Positions 30,953 through 42,244 of a DNA stretch of 64,000 nucleotides are shown here, one piece after another. Below the pieces are notes generated by a model, which ran no database searches, was not told the origin of the DNA, and saw only the letters and a list, made by a program, of their open reading frames with translations. The stretch is from Bos javanicus (lineage: Eukaryota; Chordata; Mammalia; Artiodactyla; Bovidae). Both the position numbers and the translations under genes were made by a program. Location of the stretch: contig NC_083868.1 of NCBI RefSeq assembly GCF_032452875.1, positions 96,564,537-96,628,536 of the forward strand, written 5' to 3'. Each line of letters starts with the position of its first letter. Position 1 is the first letter of the stretch.

Positions 30953-31102
30953 AAATCTTTTTATGTTTTATATTTCTGTAAAGTATTTACAAGGCTTCAA
31001 AGTCCAAAACAAAGTATGTTTAAAGAAGTCTAACTTCTGTATTAGTCCCCTTTATTCTGTTTACTCCTTTCCCCTGCAGATAGCCATTTAAAAATGCTAT
31101 TA
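30953..31102 (+). repeat. Left arm of 150-bp inverted repeat
   Basis: These 150 bases recur in reverse complement at 33378-33527 with one mismatch (TATTAGTCC here, TATTATTCC there). This arm lies in genomic DNA just outside the SINE and BovB insertions. Its text (CCCCTGCAGATAGCCATTTA) resembles an antisense L1M 3' region that continues beyond 34096, so it is probably the original copy. Confidence 0.95.
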
Positions 31103-31110
31103 TGATCAGG

Positions 31111-31308
31111 TGTTGTTGTTTAGTCTCTCAGTTGTGTCCAGCTCCTTGTGACCTATGGACTGTAGGCTCCCCGCCAGGCCCCACTGTCCATGGGATTTCC
31201 TAGGCAAGAATACTGCTGTGGGTTGCCATTTTCTTTTCCAGGGGATCTTCCCAACCCAAGATCGAACCTCCGTCTCCTACATTGCTGGTAGATGCTTTAC
31301 TGCTATGC
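31111..31308 (-). mobile_element. Bov-tA SINE abutting BovB
   Basis: An antisense Bov-tA (TGTTTAGTCTCTCAGTTGTG to GGTAGATGCTTTACTGC) lies directly between the left inverted-repeat arm and the 3' end of the large BovB. Confidence 0.85.
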
Positions 31309-31310
31309 CA

Positions 31311-34095
31311 TCAGTTCAGTTCAGTCGATGTCGAGTCCGACTCTTCGAAATCCCATGAATCCCAGCCCACCAGGCCTCCCTGTCCATCACCAACTCCCAG
31401 AGTTCACTCAAACTCACGTCCATCGAGTCAGTGATGCCATCCAGCCATCTCATCCTCTGTCGTCCCCTTCTCCTCTTGCCCCTAATCCCTCCCAGCATCA
31501 GAATATTTTCCAATGAGTCAACTCTTTGCATGAGGTAGCCAAAGTATTGGACTTTCAGCTTCAGCATCAGTCCTTCCGAAGAACACCTAGGATTGATCTT
31601 TAGAATGGACTGGTTGGATCTCCTTGCAGTCCAAGGGACTCTCAAGAGTCTTCTCCAACACCACAGTTCAAAAGCATCAATTCTTCGGTGCTCAGCTTCC
31701 CTCACAGTCCAATTCTCACATCCACACATGACCACAGGAAAAACCATAGCCTTGACTAGACGGACCTTTGTTGGCAAAGTAATGTCTCTGCTTTTGAATA
31801 TGTCATCTAGGTTGATCATAATTTTCCTTCCAAGGAGTAAGCGTCTTTTAATTTCGTGGCTGCAGTCACCATCTGCAGTGATTTTGGAGCCCCCTAAAAA
31901 TAAAGTCTGACACTGTTCATTGTTTCCCCATCTATTTCCCATGAAGTGATGGGACCAGATGCCATGATCTTCATTTTCTGAATGTTGAGCTTTAAGCCAA
32001 CTTTTTCACTCTCCACTTTCACTTTCGTCAAAAGGCTTTTTAGTTCCTCTTCACTTTCTGCCATAAGGGTGGTGTCATCTGCATATCTGACATTATTGAT
32101 ATTTCTCTCAGCAATCTTGATTCCAGCTTGTGCTTCTTCCAGACCAGCATTTCTCATGGTGTACTCTGCATAGAAGTTAAATAAGCAGGGTGACAATATA
32201 CAGCCTTGACATACCCCTTTTCCTATTTGGAACCAGTCTGTTGTTCCATGTCCAGTTCTAACTGTTGCTTCCTGACCTGCATATAGGTTTCTCAAGAGGC
32301 AGATCAGGTGGTCTGGTATTCCCATCTCTTGAAGAATTTTCCACAGTTTATTGTGATCCACACAGTCAAAGGCTTTGGCATAGTCAATAAAGCAGAAATA
32401 AATGTTTTTCTGGAACTCTCTTGCTTTTTCCATGTTCCAGCAGATGTTGGCAATTTGATCTCTTGTTCTTCTGCCTTTTCTAACACCAGCTTTAACATCT
32501 GGAAGTTCACAGTTCACGTATTGCTGAAGCCTGGCTTGGAGAATTTTGAGCATTACTTTACTAGCATGTGAGATGAGTGCAATTGTGTGGTAGTTTGAGC
32601 ATTCTTTGGCATTGCCTTTCTTTGGGGTTGGAATGAAAACTGACCTTTTCCAGTCCTGTGGCCACTGCTGAGTTTTCCAAATTTGCTGGCATATTGAGTG
32701 CAGCACTTTCACAGCATCATCTTCCAGGATTTGAAATAGCTCAACTGGAATTCCATCACCTCCACTAGCTTTGTTCGTAGTGATGCTTTCTAAGGCCCAC
32801 TTGACTTCACATTCCAGGATGTCTGGCTCTAGGTCAGTGATCACACCATCATGATTATCTTGGTCATGAAGATCTTTTTTGTACAATTCTTCTGTGTATT
32901 CTTGCCACCTCTTCTTAATATCTTCTGCTTCTGTTAGGTCCATACCATTTCTGTCCTTTATTGAGCCCATCTTTGCATGAAATATTCCTTGGTATCTCTA
33001 ATTTTCTTGAAGAGATCTCATCTTTCCCATTCTGTTGTTTTCCTCTATTTCTTTGCATTGATCACTGAAGAAGGCTTTCTTATCTCTCCTTGCTATTCTT
33101 TGGAACTCTGCATTCAGATGCTTATATCTTTCCTTTTCTCCTTTGCTTTTCGCTTCTCTTCTTTTCACAGCTATTTGTAAGGCCTCCCCAGACAGCCATT
33201 TTGCTTTTTTGCATTTCTTTTCCATGGGGATAGTCTTGATCCCTGTCTCCAGTACAATGTCACGAACCTCCATCCATAGTTTATCAGGCACTCACTCTAT
33301 CAGATCTAGTCCCTTAAATCTATTTCTCACTTCCACTGTATAATCATAAGGAATTTTATTTAGGTCATACCTGAACTTAATAGCATTTTTAAATGGCTAT
33401 CTGCAGGGGAAAGGAGTAAACAGAATAAAGGGGAATAATACAGAAGTTAGACTTCTTTAAACATACTTTGTTTTGGACTTTGAAGCCTTGTAAATACTTT
33501 ACAGAAATATAAAACATAAAAAGATTTACATTTACAGCACTGGACCTTGCTTCTATCACCAGTCACATCCACAGCTGGGTATTGTTTTTGCTTTGGCTCC
33601 ATGCCTTCATTCTTTCTGGAGTTATTTCTCCACTGATCTCCAGTACCATCTTGGGCACCTACTGACCTGGGTAGTTCCTCTTTCAGTGTCATATCATCTT
33701 GCCTTTTCATGCTGTTCATGGGGTTCTCAAGGCAAGAATACTGAAGTGGTTTGCCATTCCCTTCTCTCAGACCTCTCCACCATGACCCACCCATCTTGGG
33801 TGGCCCCACGTGACATGGCTCAGTTTCATTGAGTTAGACAAGGCTGTGGTCCATGTGATTAGATTGACTAGTTTTCTGTGATTATGGTTTGTGTGTCTGC
33901 CCTCTGATGCCTCTTGCAACACCTACCGTCTTACTTGGGTTTCTCTTACCTTGGACTTGGGGTATCTCTTCATGGCTGCTCCAGCAAAGCGCAGCCGCTG
34001 CTCCTTACCTTGGACGAGGGGTATCTCCTCACAGCTGCCCCTCCTGACCTTGAACGTGGAGTAGCTCCTCTCGGCCCTCCTGCGCCCACGCAGCC
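31311..34095 (-). mobile_element. Large BovB LINE with RT domain, internal deletion and inverted filler
   Basis: The longest BovB here, antisense. From the 3' end it has: 31311-33377, the C-terminal region and RT domain; 33378-33527, foreign inverted filler; and 33528-34095, the BovB 5' end. A 358-codon open stretch (31894-32970, minus strand) carries the RT motifs FIDYAKAFDCVDH (A), GVCQGCILSPCLF (B) and RYADDTTLMA (C, catalytic YADD). The next frame upstream (32998-33291, LWMEVRDIVLETG) is split off by a stop. The endonuclease domain expected between these parts is absent. The protein is therefore not functional as a whole, although the RT core is well preserved. Confidence 0.93.
33378..33527 (-). 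repeat. Right arm of 150-bp inverted repeat, inside BovB
   Basis: This is the reverse complement of 30953-31102 at 149/150 identity, sitting exactly where the BovB endonuclease-coding region should be. Both junctions are abrupt: BovB CATACCTGAA meets CTTAATAGC at the left, and AAGATTTACA meets BovB TTTACAGCAC at the right, sharing TTTACA-like microhomology. Confidence 0.95.
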
Positions 34096-34485
34096 ACAGG
34101 GAAGCCCATTATGTTTATCCATCCATTTAAATGTAATATGAACCATTTGTTAAATGATACCTTAATGTACTCACTTTTCTCCATGTTACTTATTTTTCCT
34201 TAATAGTTCATGGAGTCATCATTCCCATATGTGTCCACACTTCATTCAACCAGTTCCTACTGATGGACATTGGAGTTGTTTCCAAGCCTTTACTACTATA
34301 AATAGCACTGTGATTAAAAACCTCATGCATGTGCCTTTTCTTATTTTTGCCATTAAATCTTTGGACTGTATTCCCAGAAGTGAGACTCCTAGGTCAAAAG
34401 ATAAATGAATGTATAATTTCACTATATATTGCCAGACTTTCCTCCATGAGGGTTCTACTTTTTTACCTTCCTAGTAGCCTTCCAC

Positions 34486-34767
34486 GGAGAAGGCAGTGGC
34501 ACCCCACTCCAGTATTCTTGCCTTGAAAATCCCATGGATGGAAGAGCCTGGTAGGCTGCAGTCCATGGGGTCGATAGGAGTCGGACATGACTGAGCGACT
34601 TCACTTTCACATTTCAGTTTCATGCATTGGAGAAGGAAATGGCAACCCACCCCAGTGTTCTTGCCTGGAGAATCTCAGGGATGGGGGAGCCTGGTGGGCT
34701 GCCGTCTATGGGGTCACACAGAGTCAGACACAACTGAAGCGACTTAGCTGCAACAGCAGCAGCAGTC
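34486..34767 (+). mobile_element. Bov-A2 SINE, full dimer
   Basis: Both units are present (GGAGAAGGCAGTGGCACCCC, then CATGCATTGGAGAAGGAAAT), ending in an AGC-type tail (CAACAGCAGCAGCAG). The flanks CCTTCCAC and TCTTCCCAC may be a diverged target-site duplication. Confidence 0.92.
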
Positions 34768-34770
34768 TTC

Positions 34771-35303
34771 CCACTGTTGTAGTCACGCGTTCTGGGAAAC
34801 AAACTCACTCAGAAGGACAATACAGATAGTAGAGTGCAGTTTATTACACAGAGGAGCCCAATGCAGTCTCCTCTTAGCCAAGGAACCTGACTGGTTTTTG
34901 TGAAAACCTTATATACCCTAAGTGTACGTGCACAAACCCACCTCCCCAAATTCCCTGAAACTAGTCTGAACAAAGGAAAAAGAAAGATACAATCAAAGTT
35001 AACCCGTGATTCAAATGCCTTAAGCCTAGGTAGTTAACAGTGGACAATTATCAATAGGCCTGTGGTCATACCCCAATAAGCATATAGAATGTATGATTCT
35101 ATTCAGTTACACAGATAATTAGGGTATTCTTTTAGGTGGTGGAGAGTCTAGGTACAAGCCCTGGGGCTCTTCCTTCTGGGGGCCTGGTTTTCCAGTTGGT
35201 ATCTCGTTTCCATAGATACTGGGCATATAGCTCAAAGTCCACAGTCTAGCCCAAGATGGAGTCCTGCTTTCAAGATAGAGCCTGTTGTTTCCTCCTTCAC
35301 CAC
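34771..35303 (-). mobile_element. Solo ERV LTR, 525 bp, 4-bp target-site duplication
   Basis: 34775-35299 is a solo LTR in minus orientation. On that strand it starts TGAAGGAGG and ends GACTACAACA. It has a TATATAAGG promoter box (complement near 34911) and an AATAAA signal (complement near 34841). It is flanked by CCAC at 34771-34774 and 35300-35303. A 4-bp duplication fits class I (gamma-like) endogenous retroviruses. No internal or coding sequence remains. Confidence 0.88.
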
Positions 35304-36043
35304 CAGCAATGTAGGTAAATGTCCATTTGCCCACAGTATCACCAACAGCTTTTATTGTCCCACTTGGGTATTTTTGCTGATAGATGAGACATTGTTTTCA
35401 GGATCATTTAATTTGTATTTCTCCCATGAGTGAGACTGAGTGTCACTTAATAAGTTAAGGACTATTTACACATCTTTTTCTGTGGGCCACTTGTTTATGT
35501 CTCTAAGATGTATAAGGGATTCTTGGTCTTTTTATTCTTTATTTTTAGAAGCTCCCTCTAAATTAAGGCTATTAAGCTCTTGTCTATGATACAAGTTGTA
35601 ATTTTTCTTTTCAATTTAAATATGTCTTTATGGTGTTTTTTGTTTTGTCTTGTTGAAGTATTATTTTGATGCAATTGAATCTTAATCTTTTTCTCATTGT
35701 TTCAGAATTTTTGAGTCAGGGTTAAAAATGTTTTCCCTATTTCTAGGATATAGGAGAATTCATTGATGCTTGTATGGTTTCATTTTTAAAATTTAGGTCT
35801 CTATTCTATTTAGAATTTATCCTGGTTTGCAAATTTGAGAAGTAAATATAATTTTACCTTTTGTTTTCCCATGTGGCTATCCACTTATACAATTTTCCCT
35901 CATTAAAAAGTGCTAAAAAAAAGTTTTAATTAGCATTAATTTTTCTACTTTTCTGGAATTCCTTGTTTGTGGTTATGCTGAAGTGATTGGAGAGTCTACA
36001 GGTATAGCTTAAGTGTGTGTCTCTTTTACAAGTTGGATGATTT

Positions 36044-36246
36044 AAATGCTAGAAAAAGTTAAAGTTAAGTGGCTCAATCGTGTCTGACTCTGTGACCCTG
36101 TGGACTGTAGCCTAGCAGGCTCCTCTGTCCATGGGATTCTCCAGGCAAGAATACTGGAGTGGGTTGCCATTTTCTTCTGCAGGGGATCTTCCTGACCCAG
36201 GGATTGAACCCAGGTCTCCCACCTTTTCTCCTGCAAATGCTAGAAA
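36044..36246 (-). mobile_element. Bov-tA SINE with 12-bp target-site duplication
   Basis: An antisense Bov-tA (36056-36234) is flanked by exact repeats AAATGCTAGAAA at 36044-36055 and 36235-36246. The head end is slightly truncated (CCCAGGTCTCCCACC). Confidence 0.94.
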
Positions 36247-39200
36247 GGTCACCTTTAAATAACATGTTGCGTTTTAGAAAAGAACTTGTCTTCTCTTTTG
36301 GTCCTTAAGCAGCCCCATGTGGTAGAATGTTGTCTTCCCCATTTGGCATATGAGCACATTGGGTCTTAGACCCCTGGCTTTCTCAGGATCACACCACGCT
36401 TCTGCCTCTCTGTCCTCTCTCAATGTTCCTCCTGCTTTTGGGCTGTGCCACTTCTTCACCACACAAAGCCATGGTCAGGCTGAAATGCAGTGGAGAAACA
36501 CAAATCCTGCCTCTGCCTGCACACATGGTGTGTCTCCTTGGACACACCTGTTTCCTCATATGTATGCAAATAAGTGGTTGGAAATAGGTTGGTGTTTGTC
36601 AGGCTTCAGTAATGCCTACCTCCTTTTGACAAATACAGATACATCATGCTTCCCTGCCCTGGTTCTGGTTGCCCTCATGATATGATTGACCCACACCTAT
36701 CCCCACCAACTGAAGTTTTTGGGTGCTTTCCATTCCAAAACTCAACAAAGTAAGGTCCTTTTTTAACTTTTCCAAATATAAACTTACAATGTTGAGTACC
36801 GTTTTTAAGACACACAAGCTGCTTGAGATAGTCCCCTCTCCTCCCATGATGAAGCACTCTCTAAAGCTTTTTCCTGCCTTAGAATTCTATGATCCAAAGA
36901 CCCAGACTAGGAATCAAGGACCTACCATCTCAGTTTTGATTAATTGGATATGTTTTCTCCCAAGGGAGGAAAGAAGTGACATAGACTGCTCTTTCCCTAT
37001 CTCTGAGGTGGGATGGTGTGAATTACACAGATCCCATATATGTCACAATTGCCAGGTCATTGATTTCTGTTCTTCCAGGTCCTATCTTGAGAGCTGTACT
37101 ATACAATTTGAGTAGTAAACATAATTTTACCTTTCTTTTTCCCATGTGGGAAATACTAACAATAACACTGCTAATGTGGGAAATACTAATAATACTAATA
37201 ACACTACTCTCAGGAATACAGTGTTCTCTATACTCAAGGAGCCCACAGTTCCAGTTGGGAGAAGTGACTTTACAATTTCAAGTAAGTGTGGTTAGTGCCA
37301 CAGTAGAGATATCACAAGATGCTTTGGAAGCATCTATACCATAATGAAGGGGGAAAGGAGTCCAGGAAAGCTACTGGAAAAGATGGCTGACTCTGAGCTA
37401 TCTTTAAGGGAGAGTGGGAATTAATGGGGCAAGGAAGAAAGAAAAAGGGATTGTAGGCAGAGGAAGGATGGTGATGGTGGTTACCACTCATGGAGGGACT
37501 TCTCTTTTAGTCTTTTTCACACCCAACGTTTCATCTCCACAGCCATTCTTCACATTAGCTGTTATTTCCCTTTTACCAGTCAGAAAATCAAGGGCTTAGA
37601 GTGCTGAACTGTCTACCTGTGGTTACACAGCTCATAAACTCCAGGTCTATCTGACTTCAGTGATCATTCCCTGTAAAGGCCTTAGTATAAAAATATTTCT
37701 AAACTTCTCTCTCTCTGACAGGCAGTTCTTTCTCACAGTGATACACATTCAGCTGACTCCATTCAGCTTCTTAGGAGAACCAAAATTTTGTTCTGTTTAC
37801 TGCTTGAGACCCACAAACAGCTTTAGCAGTTGTCTGGTGCCTATCTCTGTTGTAATAAAGTCAATTATGGGAGCTGGCCCACTACTTTCTAGAAACAGCT
37901 TGGAAGATTCTGTATTTCATCACTCCTATACTTTTGATATAGGCATGAAATAAACTTTTACAATGAGACCTTTTCTGTTGCTTTTCAGCTGAGATCCACA
38001 AAACTGAGAACAAAATTGAAGGTGGCAAATTTTCCCACTTCCCAAGTGAGGTGTTTATAGTCTCTGTAGACCTTGCAAAGAGGTGCTCAGGTTCCAGTTT
38101 TGTAACCTTAGTTCACTATCTACACACCAGGACTATAAACACACCTAGACTCCTGAGTGTTTGACTCAACCTTGAGAAACCAAGGCTCACAGTAGTGGCC
38201 AGAGCAGTTTGCCAGCAGCAGAGCAATGGGAGATGGATGTCCACAGATGCAAGGATGAACAAATGTTTCTTTGGACCAAATGTGATCCATGAAGAAGGAC
38301 CAGGCCTGGGTTAAATATTTGTCCACTTTAAGAGGATTTCCTGGGAGAGAGATAAGACCCCAAACAAAAAGAAATTGTGTAGAATGAACTACCAAGTACT
38401 CAGAGGCTACAAGAGGAAAGTGAAAGTTCTAAGAAGGGGCACTGCCCATGTCATAAATATAAATAAAGATTCTCAGTGATAAATCTTTGAGAAATGCAGA
38501 TACGTGTTGTCTACTGAAATAGAAACATACAAGATAAAATTGTGAATTTAGTTTCATTCATGGACCTTACTGAGGACTATAGTCCAGGAGACAGCCTCTT
38601 AGATAGCTTTGAGGAACTGCTCTGAAGAGGTAAGGGAGGAACCATGAAATGTATGAGGCGTTTTGCTGGAAAAAAAAATGTAGTCCAATGTCAGAAGATT
38701 ACTTACTGCTATTCAAAAAGAACAGACATCTCTAGTTAATGATTTTAGTGCTTTTCTGTGTATGGGAAGATGCAAGAATCTGGGCTTACTGCAATTATTC
38801 CTTAGATATGAATCTTCACTATCTAGTTTCAGCATAAAAAAAGCACAGAATATTTCCTGTTTTTCTCTATCCTGAATTCCCCTGAGAGTGACTGCAGTGG
38901 CTAATGGCTTGCCCATCGTAGAACTGGAATGGTGGATCACTCTTTGCTTAGAGTATCCTTTAAGATGAAGAATAAGGGTCAAATTTTCTTCTTGTCCAGA
39001 GAGCCAAGCCACCAAACCATTGCTCTTACATCAGACTTTTCAGTCTGTTTCTCTGCCAACCCCTCCATTTCCAGCTCAACCCAGAAAGAGCCAGAGGCAA
39101 CTACGAAGTTGGAGGAGGGGCACACTTGAAATTTCCTGGCACACAAACTAATACCACCACCTTTTCTTTTTGGTTAAACTACACTATAGGCATTCTGACA

Positions 39201-40065
39201 CTGACAGAATTTTTAATTTGCTTATTTTCCTCCCTCACTAGACTTCAAGGCCAAATTTACCTCTGCGTGCCTTTCTATATAAACCAATCCATATAACTTC
39301 AAATGAATTCCAAGCCAGATCATTAATAGGATCTTTCATTTATAAATATGGAAAGATCAACCAAGGATGACTCAAAATGAATAAAACATCAAAGAAAAAG
39401 CAACTGGTTTGAACAAATCAAAACAACTGGCCCAGATATAGACATGCAAGGAACTGATGAAGGTTTCCCTCACCCTAAGGAAGCTTGGATCTTCATAATA
39501 AAAAGGCTGACTGAAAGCCAGGCAGAATGAAAGGAAAAGCTCATACTTAGACACATCCTGAAGAAATTTCAGAACTCCAAAGTATAAAGGGAAAATCCTA
39601 AAAGCTTCCACAGGGAATACAAAACAGTTTACCTACAAAAAAAAAAATAATTTTGAAAGGGACTTTTTCAGTGTATTATTAGATTTAGCAGCAGGAACAT
39701 CTGGGTTTTAGTCCTAAGCTGTGTCCTTCATTGGCTGTGAGAATTCTTTCCTATTCCTGGATGTTCTGTCCTCTGTGAATGAAAAGACAATACCAGATGA
39801 CTTCTGGGATATTTTTCAGCTCTGACTTGCTGCCAATTCTTGTTGCTCAGCTGCAAAGCCAGCCTCACCACTGGAGCCTCCTCCCAGTGAACCCCACCAG
39901 ACCATTCCACTCAGTGACTGCAGTCTACACAGCTGTTTTTCCTTTTCTTTTTTCTTTTTTAACTGCCTTTCCTTTAAATGGCCATGTGCATTTGTTTTCT
40001 GGACACCTGCTGATTCATCAACTCAGCCTTAACTTCTGAGAACAGGAATTGTGTTTTTAAATATT
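36247..40065. other. Intergenic, low repeat content, no gene recognised
   Basis: This 3.8-kb stretch has few identifiable repeats apart from a MIR (37495-37665) and possibly another near 36300-36440. Open frames of 100-130 codons (36350-36685, 36723-37115, 38713-39015) have no recognisable domain, no splice logic and no homologue known to me. A short segment 37105-37149 resembles 35831-35876, and a 30-bp repeat (ATGTGGGAAATACTAA) starts at 37144 and 37174. Confidence 0.45.
37495..37665 (-). mobile_element. MIR SINE, antisense
   Basis: The text TTTTACCAGTCAGAAAATCA, then TGGTTACACAGCTCAT, then CCAGGTCTATCTGACTTC follows the complement of the MIR core and 3' part. MIRs are ancient mammalian SINEs, and this copy is strongly diverged. 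Confidence 0.7.
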
Positions 40066-40552
40066 TGGTGGTGGCTTAGTCGCTAAGTCGGAGAAGGCAA
40101 TGGCACCCCACTCCAGTACCCTTGCCTGGAAAATTCATGGACAGAGGAGCCTGGTAGGCTGAAGTCCATGGGGTCGCTAAGAGTCACACACGGCTGAGCG
40201 ACTTCACTTTCATTTTCTCTTTCATGCATTGGAGAAGGAAATGGCAACCCACTGCAGCGTTCTTGCCTGGAGAATCCCAGGGATGGCGGAGCCTGGTGGG
40301 CTGCCGTCTATGGGGTCGCACAGAGCCGGACACGACTGAAGTGACTTAGCATAGCATTAGCATAGCATTAGTCGCTAAGTAACCCTATAGACTCCTCCAT
40401 CCTTGGGATTTCCCAGGCAAAAATACTGGAGTGGGTTGCCATTCCCTTCTCCAGGGGGTCTTCCTGACCCAGGGATCGAACTGGCATCTCCTGCATTGCA
40501 GGTGATCTCCTGAATTGCAGGCAGATTCTTTACCACTGAGCCACCAGGGAAG
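40066..40552 (-). mobile_element. Bov-tA SINE interrupted by a nested Bov-A2
   Basis: The antisense Bov-tA begins near 40070 (GTGGCTTAGTCGCTAAGT), is split at 40089 and resumes at 40368, ending CCACTGAGCCACCAGGGAAG. It contains an imperfect 19-bp tandem duplication (ATCTCCTGCATTGCAGGTG) at 40486-40504 and 40505-40523. Confidence 0.92.
40076..40380 (+). mobile_element. Bov-A2 SINE nested in Bov-tA, 13-bp target-site duplication
   Basis: A full Bov-A2 dimer (40089-40367) is flanked by exact repeats TTAGTCGCTAAGT at 40076-40088 and 40368-40380, which are part of the older Bov-tA. Its tail is TAGCATAGCAT-type rather than the usual AGC run. This fixes the order of insertion: Bov-tA first, then Bov-A2. 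Confidence 0.95.
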
Positions 40553-41374
40553 TGTTTTCAAGTATAATACTCTATAAATAGAAAACATAATAAATGTCTG
40601 TGGGATCCCCCTATCAGCAAACTTGTATAAAGATCTGCAGTGGGTCTTGCTCCATACAAAATCATGGAATTCTGAGAAGACCAGTTAGGTTTTTTCTTCC
40701 AGTGTTTATCAGAATGTGTAAAACAGGACTCTAGTTCCATGTGAATATAATAGGTAGTACAACAACAATCACAACAACAAAACCCGAAGGAAATGCACAG
40801 TTAAGCAAAATTGAACATTTCCTCACTTTAGGATTTTTCAGGTCTTTATCTGTAAATCTCCATATGTTGATTTACAAAGTATACAGCATTTCCCAAACGT
40901 ACTGCATCATAGAGCCCTTTTATTTACCCACTCAAGAAACACATTGATTCCTAGGTCTGTCTACTGGCTTACAAAAAATTCAGTGAATAAAGACATATAA
41001 AACAACACCAGGAGGATTTAACTAGCTATACGCAGAATGTGAGAAATTCTACAAGATAAATGACCTGTTTCTTCAACGACAAAGAAGTAGCATTAACCAA
41101 AGGGGATAGGACTTTTACAGAATAAAAAGATTTAAGAGAAAAATTAACCAAATATAATATGTGGACCTTTTTGGATCACGATTCAAACCAATCAAATGTA
41201 AACAGACATTTTTGAGATAAGCAAAAAAAAAAAAATGAACATGAAGTGGGTATTAAAATTTTTAAGCATTAAACATTTCTAATTCTAATTATTGTTAATT
41301 TTACTGGATGTGATAATGGCATTATGGTTATGTTTTTAAGTTTCTTATTATTTTATCAATGGTATTATGATATG
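40553..41374. other. Intergenic, AT-rich, no recognised feature
   Basis: No gene, RNA or young repeat is visible. Confidence 0.4.
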
Positions 41375-41752
41375 TGTTGAGAGAGACAATCTAAACAAAG
41401 AGGTAAGCTGAAGCAGGCTCAAATGATTAGATATTGAGTTTATTTGGAAATAGCAGGGGAATTGCAGCCTAGGACACACCAGGCTACACGTGAATCCATT
41501 GAGGGTTTGAGGCAGGTGGTATTCTTGGGCAAAAGGTGCAAAGAAAGGGGGTTCAGCCAGAGTCCAGGCAGCAAGTTCATTGAAAATGGGGAAGTATTCG
41601 TGGTGGATGTTCATTGGTCAGGAGACAGGTTTGGGGAAATTAGTCTTTCCATTCTTCTTAAGTTTTATTTTTCTGGGTGGGGGGCGGGGGGCACGCCTGA
41701 GATTCTCCATTTCAAATCCTCCCATTCCACTCTAGGCTGAAATCTTATATCA
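41375..41752 (-). mobile_element. Candidate old LTR, antisense
   Basis: On the minus strand the segment runs from TGATATAAG to TCTCTCAACA, with an AATAAACTC poly(A)-type signal about 60 bases before the end, which is LTR-like. No clear target-site duplication is visible, and the family is unknown. A G-rich run (41677-41693, GGGTGGGGGGCGGGGGG) lies near its minus-strand start. Confidence 0.35.
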
Positions 41753-41809
41753 AGGGATACATACTGAAATATTTACAGGCAAAAATTTTAAATGACTGGT
41801 ATTTTCTTT

Positions 41810-42109
41810 AAATACACACTGCTGCTGCTACTGCTGCTAAGTCGCTTCAGTCGTGTCTGACTCTGTGTGATCCCATAGATGGCAACCCACCAGGCTCCCC
41901 CGTCCCTGGGGTTCTCTAGGCAAGAACACTGGAGTGGGTTGCCATCTCCTTCTCCAGTGCATGAAAGTGAAAAGTGAAAGTGAAGTCGCTCAGTCGTGTG
42001 TGACTCTTAGCGACCCCATGGACTGCAGCCTACCAGGCTTCTCCATCCATGGGATTTTCCAGGCAAGAGTACTGGAGTGGGGTGCCACTGCCTTCTCCAA
42101 ATACACACT
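41810..42109 (-). mobile_element. Bov-A2 SINE with 11-bp target-site duplication
   Basis: A full antisense dimer (41821-42098) starts with the CTG-repeat complement of the tail. Exact direct repeats AAATACACACT lie at 41810-41820 and 42099-42109. Confidence 0.95.
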
Positions 42110-42244
42110 AGTAGTGCTCTTTTACTTGACATGAATTTTTTTACTTGGTTATGTTGACTTTATAAATGTTTGCTGTCTTTCACACTTAAAATTTGTACAC
42201 TTTTTGCACGTAAGTTCTTTTTACAAAATTTTACAAAATGCTTA

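Larger units (their letters stand above)
34096..35960 (-). mobile_element. Old L1M-type LINE, antisense, split by Bov-A2 and a solo LTR
   Basis: 34100-34485 and 35304-35900 read as the antisense 3' region of an old L1, for example CTACTGATGGACATTGGAGT, CACTGTGATTAAAAACCTC and GTGAGACTGAGTGTCACTT. A Bov-A2 (34486-34767) and a solo LTR (34775-35299) are inserted within a few bases of each other. Subfamily unknown. Confidence 0.6.

Noticed and set aside
31894..32970. A 358-codon open frame with intact RT motifs, potentially a domesticated gene
   Set aside because: It is the RT core of an ordinary BovB copy, with nearby stops and frameshifts, a missing endonuclease region and no promoter or splice context.
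36350..37344. Overlapping frames of 108-130 codons in the repeat-poor stretch
   Set aside because: Several frames overlap in different phases with no domains, splice signals or codon structure, consistent with chance in less AT-rich DNA.
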